Positions 16,979 through 24,896 of a stretch of 45,782 nt of DNA are shown here, one piece after another. Source of the stretch: Phenylobacterium sp. (GTDB taxonomy: Bacteria > Pseudomonadota > Alphaproteobacteria > Caulobacterales > Caulobacteraceae); the NCBI GenBank assembly GCA_017991675.1, contig JAGOQB010000019.1, positions 1-45,782 on the forward strand, read 5' to 3'. Every line of letters begins with the position of its first letter. The stretch's first letter is position 1. A program made the translations under genes and the position numbers. The notes under the pieces are model-generated. The model was not told the origin of the DNA, searched no databases, and worked only from the letters and a program-made list of their open reading frames with translations.

Positions 16979-18112
16979 TCAATCCAGGGTGCGGCGATAG
17001 CGGGCCATGGCCAGGGCGGTGACCACGCAGACGAAGGCGGTCAGGGCCAGGAGCTCGCGCCACATGTCCTCGACGCCCTGGCCCTTGAGCAACGCCCCGC
17101 GCACCACCCGCAGGAAGTGGGTGACGGGCACGACCTCGCCGATCGCCTGGGCCCAGGCCGGCATGCCGCGGAACGGGAACATAAAGCCCGAGAGCAGGAT
17201 CGAGGGCATGATGTAGAACATGCTCATCTGCATGGCCTGCAGCTGGGTGCGCGCGACCGTCGACATTAGGAAGCCGAGCGCCAGCGAGCCGACGATGAAG
17301 AGGGCCACCCCCAGAGACAGGCCGACCCAGCCGCCCATCATCGGCACGTCGAACAGGAAGCGGGCGAGCAACAGGATGATCGCGGTCTGGATCAGGCCGA
17401 CCACCACATAGGGCGCGAGCTTGCCGACCATCACCTCGATCGGCTCGACCGGCGTGGCCAGCAGGCTTTCCATGGTGCCGCGCTCGGCTTCGCGGGTGAC
17501 CGAGAGCGCCGTCATCATCACCAGGGTCATCGACAGGATGACGCCCAGCAGGCCCGGGACGATGTTGTAGGAGGTGATCGCCTCGGGATTGTAGCGGCGG
17601 TGAACGATCACCTCGAACGGCGGCGCGGCCTGACCGCGGGCGGCCAGCGCCCCCTTCAGGTCGTGGGCCAGCGCCTGCTGGGGCAGGGCGGCGAGGGCGG
17701 CGACCGCGGCGCCAGTCGCCGACGGGTCGGTGGCGTCGACGTCGACCAGGATCTGGGCCTGGTCGCCGCGGGCGACGCGGCGGGTGAAGTCGCCCGGAAT
17801 GGTGATCGCGAACTGCACGTCGCCGCGGCGGACCATCTCGTCCAGTTCGGTCGGCGTGCGAGCCTGGGCGATCAGGTCGAAGTACTCGCTGTTGTCGAGG
17901 GCGGCGGTGATCGAGCGGGCGAAGACGCTGTCTTCCTGGACCAGCAGCGCGGTCGGCAGGTGCCGGGGCTCGGAATTGATCGCGTAGCCGAACAGCAGCA
18001 GCTGGACGACCGGCATGGCCAGCATCATCGCGTAGGTGAGCTTGTCGCGAGTGAGCTGCTTGAACTCCTTGATCATCACCGCCAGCACGCGGCCCGCCGA
18101 GAACCCGTTCAT
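16979..18112 (-). CDS. ABC-2 type transporter permease (YbhS/YbhR-like)
   Basis: Inner-membrane permease of 377 residues. It starts with a cytoplasmic segment and one helix (LTYAMMLAMPVVQLLLFGYA), then has a periplasmic domain of about 130 residues. Five further helices fill residues 175-372. This is the YhhJ/YbhR-type ABC-2 architecture of efflux pumps. It follows the HlyD and ATPase genes in order but is separated from the ATPase by a palindromic repeat of about 130 bases. With only one permease gene here the pump would have to be a homodimer. Confidence 0.9.
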   Translation of the reverse strand: MNGFSAGRVLAVMIKEFKQLTRDKLTYAMMLAMPVVQLLLFGYAINSEPRHLPTALLVQEDSVFARSITAALDNSEYFDLIAQARTPTELDEMVRRGDVQFAITIPGDFTRRVARGDQAQILVDVDATDPSATGAAVAALAALPQQALAHDLKGALAARGQAAPPFEVIVHRRYNPEAITSYNIVPGLLGVILSMTLVMMTALSVTREAERGTMESLLATPVEPIEVMVGKLAPYVVVGLIQTAIILLLARFLFDVPMMGGWVGLSLGVALFIVGSLALGFLMSTVARTQLQAMQMSMFYIMPSILLSGFMFPFRGMPAWAQAIGEVVPVTHFLRVVRGALLKGQGVEDMWRELLALTAFVCVVTALAMARYRRTLD

Positions 18113-18120
18113 GACCTATT

Positions 18121-18250
18121 CCTCCCCTGCGTAAGCGGGGGAGGGGGACCGCCCGAAGGGGGGTGGAGGGGGCGAGCGGCCGGCGCGGAGCTTGAGGCCG
18201 CCCCCTCCACCGGCTGCGCCGGTCCCCCTCCCCCGTGACCGGGGGAGGAA
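18121..18250. repeat. Palindromic GC-rich intergenic repeat (family B) inside the ABC operon
   Basis: The segment begins CCTCCCCTGCGTAAGCGGGG and ends with a near mirror image, CCCCCGTGACCGGGGGAGG, with inner inverted arms built on GGTGGAGGGGGC and GCCCCCTCCACC. It can form a long branched hairpin. Related CTCCCCC/GGGGGAG elements occur at 24629-24836, 39927-40034 and 45642-45658. It fills the gap between ATPase and permease genes and could attenuate transcription or stabilise upstream mRNA. Confidence 0.75.
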
Positions 18251-18266
18251 AAGGCGTCAGGCGTCC

Positions 18267-19184
18267 TCATCGGAAATTGTCCTCCGAGGTCTCCATCAGG
18301 CGGATAAAGACGTCCTCCAGGCTGGGCTCGACCTCGCTCCACGTGAACGGCGCGCGGCGGTAGGGGGCGAGCGCGGCCTCCAGCGCGGCGCGGTCGGTTC
18401 CCGAGACGTGCAGCGACTGGCCGAACGGGGCGGCCATCTCGACGCCGGCCAGCTTGCCGATTTCCACCGACAGCCGGTCGATGCCCGGCCCCTCGCCGTT
18501 GAAGGTGGTCAGGTGCGTGCTCGCGATCACCTCTTCGGCCGTGCCGCGGGCGATCAGCCGGCCGTAGCTGATGTAGGCGATCTCGTGACAGCGCTCGGCC
18601 TCGTCCATGTAGTGGGTGGAGACCAGCACCGTCAGGCCCTCGGCCGAGAGGGCGTGGATCTCGTCCCAGAAGGTGCGGCGGGCCTTGGGGTCGACGCCGG
18701 CGGTCGGCTCGTCGAGCAGCAGCAGCTTGGGTTCGTGCAGGGTGGCGGTGGCCAGCGCCAGGCGCTGCTTCCAGCCGCCGGACAACGAACCGGCCAGCTG
18801 CCCGCGGCGCTCGATCAGGCCCAGCCGCTCCAGCGCCTGGTCGACCCGCTGCTTGCGGCGGTCGAGGCCGTGGATGCGGGCGGAGAACTGCAGGTTCTCC
18901 TCGATGGTCAGGTCCTCGTAGAGCGAGAACTTCTGGGTCATGTAGCCGGCGCGGCGCTTGATCAGGTTGGCCTGGCTGATGATGTCGAGGCCGAGCGCCG
19001 TGCCCTCGCCGCTGTCGGGGGTGAGCAGGCCGCAGAGCATCCGCAGGGTGGTGGTCTTGCCCGAGCCGTTGGGGCCGAGGAAGCCGCAGATCTTGCCTTC
19101 CTCGACCTGCAGCGAGACGTCCTGGACGACGTGCTTGTCGCCGAAGCTCTTGTTCAGTCCGCGGACGTCGATGGCCAGGGTCAC
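18267..19184 (-). CDS. ABC transporter ATP-binding protein (drug-efflux type)
   Basis: ATPase of 305 residues that powers the neighbouring ABC-2 permease. Walker A GPNGSGKT is at 37-44, the signature LSGGWKQ at 134-140, Walker B LLLLDEP at 154-160 and the switch His at H190 (STHYMDEAE). The C-terminal 80 residues are the accessory domain common in DrrA/YbhF-type proteins. The start is GTG, chosen because it overlaps the HlyD stop codon (GTGA); the open frame extends further upstream without conservation. Unlike E. coli YbhF this has a single ATPase domain. Confidence 0.93.
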   Translation of the reverse strand: MTLAIDVRGLNKSFGDKHVVQDVSLQVEEGKICGFLGPNGSGKTTTLRMLCGLLTPDSGEGTALGLDIISQANLIKRRAGYMTQKFSLYEDLTIEENLQFSARIHGLDRRKQRVDQALERLGLIERRGQLAGSLSGGWKQRLALATATLHEPKLLLLDEPTAGVDPKARRTFWDEIHALSAEGLTVLVSTHYMDEAERCHEIAYISYGRLIARGTAEEVIASTHLTTFNGEGPGIDRLSVEIGKLAGVEMAAPFGQSLHVSGTDRAALEAALAPYRRAPFTWSEVEPSLEDVFIRLMETSEDNFR

Positions 19185-20152
19185 TTCGCCGGCTCCAGCG
19201 GCTGGACGTCGACCGGCTGGCCGGGATTGAGCCGGGCCGAGGGAACCGCCTCGACCAGGAACACCATGCGGTCGCGGGCCTCGCGGCTGTAGATCACCGG
19301 CGGCGTGAACTCGGGGCGCGGGCTGATGTAGCTGACCTTGGCGGCGAGGCCCGCCTGGCAGCCGTCGCAGGCGAATTTCACGACCGAGCCGACCTTGTAG
19401 GTCGAGATGTCGGCCTGGGGCACGAAGAAGCGGACCTTGATGCGATCGTCCGGCAGCAGGGCGAGGATCGGCTGGTTGGCAGCGGCCCACTCGCCGGTCT
19501 GGAAGAAGACATCCTCGACCCGTGCGGCGCCGGGGGCCAGGGGCGCGACGTCGGTCAGCCGGGCCTGAGCGGCGACGAGGGCGGCGTCGGCCTGGGCCAC
19601 GCGGCTGTCGGCGGCGCGGACCTGATCCTCGCGCGCGCCGAGCGCGGCGGCCTGGCGCTGGCGCTTGGCGGCGGCGACCTGGGCGGCGGCGGCGTCATAG
19701 GCGGCCTGCGCATCGTCGAGCCGGGCCTTGGCGTAGATGCCCTGCTCCACCAGCGGGCGGACGCGGCGCAGGGCCGAGGCGGCGTCGCGCAAGGTCGCCT
19801 CGGCGGCGGCGACATTGGCGTCGAACACCGCCAGCTCGACCGGCCGCTGGCCCTTGCGGGCGTCGGCGGCCTGGGCCTGGGCGGCGGCGACCTCGGCGCT
19901 GGCCTGGTCGCGTGCGCCCTGCAACTGCGAGGGGTCGACCACGAACAGTGTCTGGCCGGCGGCGACCCGGTCGCCGCGTTGGACCAGCATCTGGTCGACG
20001 CGGCCGGCGACCGGCGAGGCCAGGTACAGCGCCTCGCCCTCGACATAGCCCGACAGCACCGGCGATCGGTTCAGCTTGGGGAACACCCACAACACCGCGA
20101 TCAACACGGCTGCGGCGACCAGCAGGCCGATGACCAGAAGGCGTTGCCTCAT
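19181..20152 (-). CDS. HlyD-family membrane fusion protein (YbhG-like)
   Basis: Periplasmic adaptor of 323 residues for the ABC exporter. An N-terminal membrane anchor (8-24, VIGLLVAAAVLIAVLW) is followed by a biotinyl-lipoyl half at about 45-70 (GRVDQMLVQRGDRVAAGQ). A long Ala/Gln-rich coiled coil spans 75-195. The second lipoyl half and beta-barrel contain FFVPQADI and SPRPEFTPPVIYS, the latter typical of YbhG-type adaptors. The start overlaps the TetR stop (ATGA), and the stop overlaps the ATPase start. Confidence 0.92.
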   Translation of the reverse strand: MRQRLLVIGLLVAAAVLIAVLWVFPKLNRSPVLSGYVEGEALYLASPVAGRVDQMLVQRGDRVAAGQTLFVVDPSQLQGARDQASAEVAAAQAQAADARKGQRPVELAVFDANVAAAEATLRDAASALRRVRPLVEQGIYAKARLDDAQAAYDAAAAQVAAAKRQRQAAALGAREDQVRAADSRVAQADAALVAAQARLTDVAPLAPGAARVEDVFFQTGEWAAANQPILALLPDDRIKVRFFVPQADISTYKVGSVVKFACDGCQAGLAAKVSYISPRPEFTPPVIYSREARDRMVFLVEAVPSARLNPGQPVDVQPLEPAK

Positions 20153-20793
20153 GCGGCGGCTCCTGCGTCGGGGCGCATGCCGCGGAGCCAGAGCTCCGCG
20201 TGCTGCTGCGCCAGGGTCGGGATGTCGAGCGGCTCGGCGCCGACCGGAACGAAGGTTTCGCGCCAGATGACGCCGAGCAATATCGGCGAGACCAGCGAGA
20301 TCGCGGCGTGGCGCGGGTCGCCGGCGCGCAGCTCGCCGCGCGCCTGGGCCGCGGCGATGGCCCCGCTCATCGCGCCGAGGGCCGGCTCGACCAAGCGTTC
20401 GCGCCAGGCGCGGGCCAGTTCCGGGAAGTTCCGCGACTCCCCGATCACCATCTTGGCGATCCCGCCGACCGGCGTGTCCGTGGCGATGTCCGCGGCGACG
20501 GCGGCGAAGGCGCGCAGCAGCTCGGGGAACGCGCCGCGGTGCTCGACCAGCGCGGCCTGCATGCGGCCGAGATTGGGGGCGACGCCCTGTTCGATCACCG
20601 CCCGGAAAAGGTCTTCCTTGGTCGCGAAGTAGAGATAGAGCGCGCCCTTGGAGACCCCGGCGCGGGCGGCGATATCGTCCAGCCGCGCGGCCGCGAAGCC
20701 CTTCTCGGCGAAGACCTCCATCGCCGCGGCGACGATCTCCTCGGGGCGGTCGGCCTTGCGGCGCTTGAACTTCGGCTGTCCGGCCGGGAGCAT
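20149..20793 (-). CDS. TetR-family repressor of the ABC exporter operon
   Basis: Regulator of 214 residues. The helix-turn-helix is in residues 18-65 (EEIVAAAMEVFAEKG, RLDDIAARAGVSKGALYLYF). The C-terminal ligand-binding domain is variable. It is the first gene of the operon and overlaps the HlyD gene, an arrangement like E. coli ybiH(cecR)-ybhG. A perfect 22-bp palindrome sits 13 bases before its start codon, so autoregulation of the whole operon is likely. The inducing compound is unknown. Confidence 0.92.
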   Translation of the reverse strand: MLPAGQPKFKRRKADRPEEIVAAAMEVFAEKGFAAARLDDIAARAGVSKGALYLYFATKEDLFRAVIEQGVAPNLGRMQAALVEHRGAFPELLRAFAAVAADIATDTPVGGIAKMVIGESRNFPELARAWRERLVEPALGAMSGAIAAAQARGELRAGDPRHAAISLVSPILLGVIWRETFVPVGAEPLDIPTLAQQHAELWLRGMRPDAGAAA

Positions 20794-20805
20794 GGTTTCG
20801 CCTTA

Positions 20806-20827
20806 AATAACTGACTGGTCAGTTATT
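20806..20827. promoter_or_regulatory. TetR operator palindrome for the exporter operon
   Basis: AATAACTGAC-TG-GTCAGTTATT is a perfect inverted repeat with 10-base arms and 2-base spacer. It lies between the TetR start at 20793 and the upstream region, where the operon promoter must be. The ACTGAC-xx-GTCAGT core resembles operators bound by CecR/AcrR-like TetR repressors. It is strikingly AT-rich against the local background. Confidence 0.8.
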
Positions 20828-21177
20828 AGCTTGTCGCGTGACGATCCGCAACAGGCTCTGCTCGGCCAGCGTCTTCGTCCTTAAGGGGCGGGCCAAGGCC
20901 ATGGTTCCCGAGTCCGGCGCCGGTCGCGGGCGTCGGGACGCTGCGAGCGTTGCGGCGCTGCGCCGCGGGTCAGGGATCGGCCTGATCCGCCTGCATCCTG
21001 GCCAATCGGCCAGGGTGCGACGGAACGTCGCCATAACGCTTGGCAACCATGTTCGGGTGTGGCCGTTACGGACGCCGAAGTCTGCCCGTTTCATGCGGGG
21101 AAACCCTTGGCACACCAGGGCGTGTTCGAAAGCGTCCAGACTTAGAAACAAGAGACGACGGGAGAGGTCGTAAGAAG
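20828..21177. other. Intergenic region between exporter operon and OmpA-like gene
   Basis: About 350 bases with no convincing gene. The short open frames here lack conserved features or good ribosome sites. It must hold the promoter of the OmpA-like lipoprotein, whose leader contains GGGAGAGG about 13 bases before the start. Inverted repeats such as GGCCAATCGGCC (20999-21012 region) are visible, but I cannot assign a role. Confidence 0.4.
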
Positions 21178-21747
21178 ATGATCGCTACAAAAACTCGCGC
21201 CGTGGTGTTGAGCGCGCTCGCCATTGGCACGCTCGGCCTCGGCGGCTGCGCCACCAAGAAGTTCGTCAACGAGCAGGTCGCGGTGGTCGACGGCAAGGTC
21301 GCCAACCACGAGACCCGCCTGGGCGAACTGGACCGCACCTCGCGCGAAGCCCTGGACCGCGCCACCGCGGCCGGCAAGCTGGCCGAGGGTAAGTTCATGT
21401 ACTCGGTGGTGATGTCGGACGACGCGCTGAAGTTCCCGCTCGGCAAGTCGACGCTGTCGCCGGAAGCCGAGTCGCGGCTGTCGGCCTTCGCCGAGCAGCT
21501 GAAGGGCGAGAACAAGAACGTCTACGTCGAAGTGCAGGGCCACACCGACGCCACCGGTTCGCCGGAGGGCAACATGCGCCTGGCCCAGGACCGCGCCGAA
21601 ACCGTTCGCCGCTACCTGAACAAGCAGGGCGTGGCTCTGAACCGGATCGCCACCATCGCCTATGGCGAGGACGAGCCGGTCGCCCCGAACAATACGCGCG
21701 AAGGCCGCATGGCCAACCGCCGCGTCGTGCTGGTGGTCCTGTCCTAA
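21178..21747 (+). CDS. OmpA-family peptidoglycan-binding lipoprotein
   Basis: Outer-membrane lipoprotein of 189 residues. The signal ends in a lipobox LGLGGC with acylated C24. A short coiled-coil region (QVAVVDGKVANHETRLGEL) follows. The OmpA-like peptidoglycan-binding domain is at about 80-189, with VEVQGHTDATGSPEGN, LAQDRAETVRRYL and the closing NRRVVLVV. It resembles Pal/OmpA proteins that tether the outer membrane to the cell wall. ATG 21178 was chosen because the signal peptide begins there. A strong terminator follows, so it is monocistronic. Confidence 0.92.
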   Translation: MIATKTRAVVLSALAIGTLGLGGCATKKFVNEQVAVVDGKVANHETRLGELDRTSREALDRATAAGKLAEGKFMYSVVMSDDALKFPLGKSTLSPEAESRLSAFAEQLKGENKNVYVEVQGHTDATGSPEGNMRLAQDRAETVRRYLNKQGVALNRIATIAYGEDEPVAPNNTREGRMANRRVVLVVLS

Positions 21748-21771
21748 CGGACGGGCCGAGCCGCAGAATCG

Positions 21772-21806
21772 AAAGCCCCGCGCGCCCGCGTGCGGGGCTT
21801 TTGTTT
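21772..21806 (+). terminator. Rho-independent terminator after OmpA-like gene
   Basis: AAGCCCCGC (21773-21781) pairs with GCGGGGCTT (21792-21800) around a 10-base loop. It is followed by TTTGTTTGTT. It lies 25 bases after the stop codon. Confidence 0.88.
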
Positions 21807-22013
21807 GTTCAGCGAACGGCGTTCTAGGGTTAACGCGGCGTGGGAACGCCGGCGAAACGAAGGGTGACCGAATCAGCGACTCCGCGCGATTCAGTCTTTG
21901 TTCCCTACAAGCTATTGTATCTTCTGCTCATTGAGCCACAACGCGGTTCGGTCGTCGCCAGGCCCCGGAGTCACTTTTCTGTCGGTCTGGAGCGGTCAAA
22001 TGCCGGCTCCGCC

Positions 22014-22043
22014 TTGACGCCGCCGGGCCCCTTCGACTATATC
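22014..22043 (+). promoter_or_regulatory. Candidate housekeeping promoter for rpmB
   Basis: TTGACG (22014-22019) and TATATC (22038-22043) are spaced by 18 bases and point at rpmB, whose start codon is about 60 bases downstream. The remainder of the 300-base gap (21807-22104) shows no gene. GATTCAGTCTTTGTTCCC and other AT-richer stretches around 21880-21930 could hold a second promoter. Confidence 0.5.
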
Positions 22044-22104
22044 GCCCGCTCCTTGGCGCGGGTCCGCCCGCCGCCCATCCCTTTCTCGCGTAGGTCATAC
22101 AGCC

Positions 22105-22401
22105 ATGTCGCGTCGTTGCGAACTTACCGGTGTCGGTCCCATGGTCGGCCACAACGTCAGCCACTCGAACATCAAGACGAAGCGCCGCTTCCTGCCGGCC
22201 CTGTCGCCCGCCACGCTCCAGTCGGACGCGCTGGGCCAGTCGTTCCGTCTGCGCGTCAGCAACGCTGCGCTGCGCACCCTGGACTTCAAGGGCGGCCTGG
22301 ACGTGTTCCTCACGGGCGCCCGTGACGAGCAGCTGTCGCCGCGCGCTCTGAAGATCAAGCGCCAGGTCAAGGCCAAGCTGGCCAGCCAGGCCGCCGCCTA
22401 A
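22105..22401 (+). CDS. rpmB: 50S ribosomal protein L28
   Basis: Structural protein of the large ribosomal subunit, 98 residues, the longer alphaproteobacterial form. It begins [20 protein letters not shown], followed by the [13 protein letters not shown] segment, then a basic C-terminal part ([13 protein letters not shown]). No zinc-binding cysteine pairs are visible. It is monocistronic, between a candidate promoter at 22014-22043 and a terminator at 22427-22456. rpmG is not adjacent. Confidence 0.97.
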   Translation: MSRRCELTGVGPMVGHNVSHSNIKTKRRFLPALSPATLQSDALGQSFRLRVSNAALRTLDFKGGLDVFLTGARDEQLSPRALKIKRQVKAKLASQAAA

Positions 22402-22426
22402 GTCTACGAGCTCTCTCCAGGGTTCG

Positions 22427-22456
22427 AAGGGCCGCCCTCCGGGGCGGCCTTTTTCG
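22427..22456 (+). terminator. Rho-independent terminator after rpmB
   Basis: GCCGCC (22431-22436) pairs with GGCGGC (22443-22448), with the outer AAGG/CCTT continuing the stem. The run TTTTT follows directly. It lies about 25 bases after the rpmB stop. Confidence 0.88.
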
Positions 22457-22504
22457 TTTCGGCGCAACCCGCGCTAGGCTCGGGCTCCCACATCGGAGTT
22501 CGCC

Positions 22505-23434
22505 ATGGCCGTCGCCAAGTCCTTCGTCGCGATCGCAGCGCTCGCTACGCTCGCCGCCTGTTCCCCGAAAAGCGAACCGGCCGCGCCGCCGAAGCCGGCG
22601 CCCACCGCGGCCGCGCCCGCTGTCGCGCCGGTCGCCTTCAAGATCGGCGCGCTGGACGCCGCGGCCCTGTTCGACGGGACCATCAAGGTCGCCAATGACG
22701 GCAAGACCTTTGGAATCGGCCGTCCGCCGAGCGAGGTCGCCGCGGTGCTGAAGGCGGCCGGCCGGCCCGACGACTCGCTCGATCTCAGCCTCCAGCCGTT
22801 GCTGGTCCGCGGCGAGGGCAAGGTCCTGCTGTTCGACGCCGGCGCGGCGCGGGTCGATTTCGCCCAGGGCGGCCAGCTGAACGACTCGCTGCGGGCCGCC
22901 GGAACCGAGCCCGCTCAGGTCACCGACATCTTCATTTCCCACAGCCACGACGACCACCTGGGCGGCCTGACCACGGCGGAGGGGGCGCTGGCGTTCCCGA
23001 ACGCGACGATCCACATCTCGGCCCCGGAATGGGCCGCGATGCAGGCCGAGCCGCGCCGCGCGGCGCTGGTCAAGGCCATGAGCCCCAAGGTCGCGGCCTT
23101 CCAGCCCGGGGCGGTGCTGCTGCCGGGCCTGGTCAGCGCGGTCGAGGTCAGGGGGCACACCCCCGGCCACAGCGCCTACGAGATCGCCTCGGGCCAGGAG
23201 CGGCTGCTCTACATCGGCGATACGGCGCATCACTTCGTGATCTCGATCGCCCAGCCGGACTGGACCATCGCCTATGACGGCGACGCGCCGGCCGCCCAGG
23301 CCAGCCGCCGGGCCCTGCTGCAGAAGGCCGCCGACCAGAACCTGCGGCTCTATGCGGTGCACTTCCCCTATCCGGGGCTGGGCCGGGTGAAGGCCCAGGG
23401 CGACGGCTTCGTCTGGGTTCCGGAGCAGCCGTAG
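22505..23434 (+). CDS. Metallo-beta-lactamase-fold hydrolase, lipoprotein
   Basis: Exported hydrolase of 309 residues. The signal peptide ends in lipobox LAAC (C19), followed by a Pro/Ala-rich linker to about residue 42. The MBL domain holds the metal motif HSHDDH (146-151), GHTPGHS for the next histidine, and GDTAHH. The fold includes lactonases, esterases and beta-lactamases. The arrangement resembles the AHL-lactonase/methyl-parathion-hydrolase group more than true beta-lactamases. Substrate unknown. The gene stands alone after the rpmB terminator. Confidence 0.88.
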   Translation: MAVAKSFVAIAALATLAACSPKSEPAAPPKPAPTAAAPAVAPVAFKIGALDAAALFDGTIKVANDGKTFGIGRPPSEVAAVLKAAGRPDDSLDLSLQPLLVRGEGKVLLFDAGAARVDFAQGGQLNDSLRAAGTEPAQVTDIFISHSHDDHLGGLTTAEGALAFPNATIHISAPEWAAMQAEPRRAALVKAMSPKVAAFQPGAVLLPGLVSAVEVRGHTPGHSAYEIASGQERLLYIGDTAHHFVISIAQPDWTIAYDGDAPAAQASRRALLQKAADQNLRLYAVHFPYPGLGRVKAQGDGFVWVPEQP

Positions 23435-23550
23435 GCGATCCTGCCGATAGACCCGGATTTCTGACGATAGGACGCCGATAGGCTGTCATGAGCCTGCCGA
23501 TAGGCCCGCGATCGGCAGGTTTTCGCCCCGGCCTTGCAGGAAGCTGACGC

Positions 23551-24522
23551 TCAGGACCGCGCCGGCGTCCAGTCGAAGGCCAGCAGCAGGGTGCGCTGGC
23601 TGCTTTGGAAGTTGTCGTCCGACAGCAGGTAGAAGCGCACCGCGCCGTCCTTGGCCGGGACCGCGGCCAGGGCCTCGAAATTGTCGATGGTCAGGGGGCG
23701 GGCGAGATCAAGGCGGCCGATCTCGGCGCCGCGGGCGTCCTGGATGGTCAGGGTGATCCGGTTGCCGCGCACCGGATCCCAGGCGCGCAGCAGCCAGGCG
23801 GTGCGGCCCTGGGGCAGACGGGTCACGGCGACCAGACCGAACTCCGGGGGCTTGGCGATGACCGGGCCGGGCGTGCAGCCGGCCATGAGGCGGCAGGTCC
23901 AGGTCTGGCCGCTCTCCTCGCCGCCGGCGAGGTAGGCGTCGGGGCCGAGGTCGGGGGCGGGGCCGAGCGCCTCCATGCCGCCGTTGGCGGGGAAGCTCGC
24001 CTCGGGGGCCGGCGCCTCGCGCGGCGGGGAGCCGTCGGCCGGGTAGAGCCAGATGCGATGGCGCTGCTCGAAGCTGACCAGCATGTCGCCATTGGCGAGC
24101 AGGGCCAGGCCTTCGGAATCGGACTCGAGCTTGCCCTGCAGCGGCTTGCCGTCGAGGCCGGGGAGGGCGGTGATCCGCGCGCCCTCCAGCCCGACCAGGC
24201 GGCCGGCCTTGTCGAGCACCAGGCGCGCCTTGAGGAGGTCGCCCTCGTCGCTGACCGCGGTCAGGTCGACGCCGTTGCGGACCGCCATGTCCGAGAGGCC
24301 GTGGAAGCGGGCGGTGTCGGCCGAGGACAGCGCCAGGCCGCCGGCGTAGCGGAAGTCGCCAATGCGGTCCTGCCCGGTGTCGGCCTGGTTGAGCGGAACC
24401 GGCGCGGCGGCGACGGCGATGGCCGGGCCGGCGGCCAGCGGCGCGCTCGGCAGGGCCGGGGCCTGCTGGGCGCAGGCGGCGAGGGTCAGGGCGGCGAGGG
24501 CCGTCAGCGTCACAAATTTCAT
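23551..24522 (-). CDS. Phytase-esterase-like lipoprotein (PF13449-type)
   Basis: A 323-residue lipoprotein with signal ending LAAC (C17). The domain called esterase-like activity of phytase fills residues 50-320. Visible signatures are FHGLSDMAVRNG, DSEGLALLANGD, and NFEALAAVPAKDG followed by YLLSDDNFQSSQRTLLLAFD at the C-terminus. This is a beta-propeller-like family of periplasmic proteins with uncertain activity. It converges on the MBL gene. Upstream (24523-24896) is repeat-rich. Confidence 0.82.
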   Translation of the reverse strand: MKFVTLTALAALTLAACAQQAPALPSAPLAAGPAIAVAAAPVPLNQADTGQDRIGDFRYAGGLALSSADTARFHGLSDMAVRNGVDLTAVSDEGDLLKARLVLDKAGRLVGLEGARITALPGLDGKPLQGKLESDSEGLALLANGDMLVSFEQRHRIWLYPADGSPPREAPAPEASFPANGGMEALGPAPDLGPDAYLAGGEESGQTWTCRLMAGCTPGPVIAKPPEFGLVAVTRLPQGRTAWLLRAWDPVRGNRITLTIQDARGAEIGRLDLARPLTIDNFEALAAVPAKDGAVRFYLLSDDNFQSSQRTLLLAFDWTPARS

Positions 24523-24628
24523 GGTCGCAGTCCCCCTCGCTCGCAGCGGCGGCAGGCTAGCGCCCGGCGGGTGGCCGTCGCAACCTCTCCTCCGTCCGGG
24601 CGGGGAGGCATTCGCGCGTTTCGAGTTC

Positions 24629-24836
24629 CTCTCCCCGCTTGAGGGGAGAGGTCAGGTGAGGGGTGGCGGCGCGAAGCGACGCGTTGCGGCGGAGGTCGTA
24701 GACCCCCTCACCCCAACCCTCTCCCCCAAGGGGGCGAGGGAGAAGAGGGGCGGCGTCTAGGCTAGGGCGGCGAGGGCGCTCTTGATTGCTCCCCCTCTGG
24801 GGGAGCTGGCGGCCGAATGGCCGACTGAGGGGGACT
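24629..24836. repeat. Palindromic family-B repeats filling the intergenic gap
   Basis: The 370-base gap between the phytase-like gene and cobT holds two adjacent elements. The first (24629-24752) has arms CTCTCCCC-x-GGGGAGAGG and CCCTCTCCCCCAAGGGGGCGAGGG around an inner GTGAGGGGT/ACCCCCTCAC pair. The second (24787-24836) begins TGCTCCCCCTCTGGGGGAGC and continues to GACTGAGGGGGACT. Both belong with the repeats at 18121 and 39927. No gene is seen here. Confidence 0.75.
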
Positions 24837-24896
24837 TTGATGTCGGCATGTGAGAGCAGTCCCCCTCCGTCTCGATGCTGCGCCCCCGCCCGGCGA

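Noticed and set aside
18113-18266. CRISPR array
   Set aside because: The repeated CCCCC/GGGGG blocks are one branched palindrome with no regular repeat-spacer pattern. No cas genes are present in the window.
20838-21173. Small plus-strand ORF upstream of the OmpA-like gene
   Set aside because: It has no conserved motif or ribosome site and overlaps the region that must hold the promoter.
22505-23434. True beta-lactamase assignment for the MBL-fold lipoprotein
   Set aside because: The HSHDDH motif is common to all MBL hydrolases, and the rest resembles lactonase/esterase types rather than known beta-lactamases.
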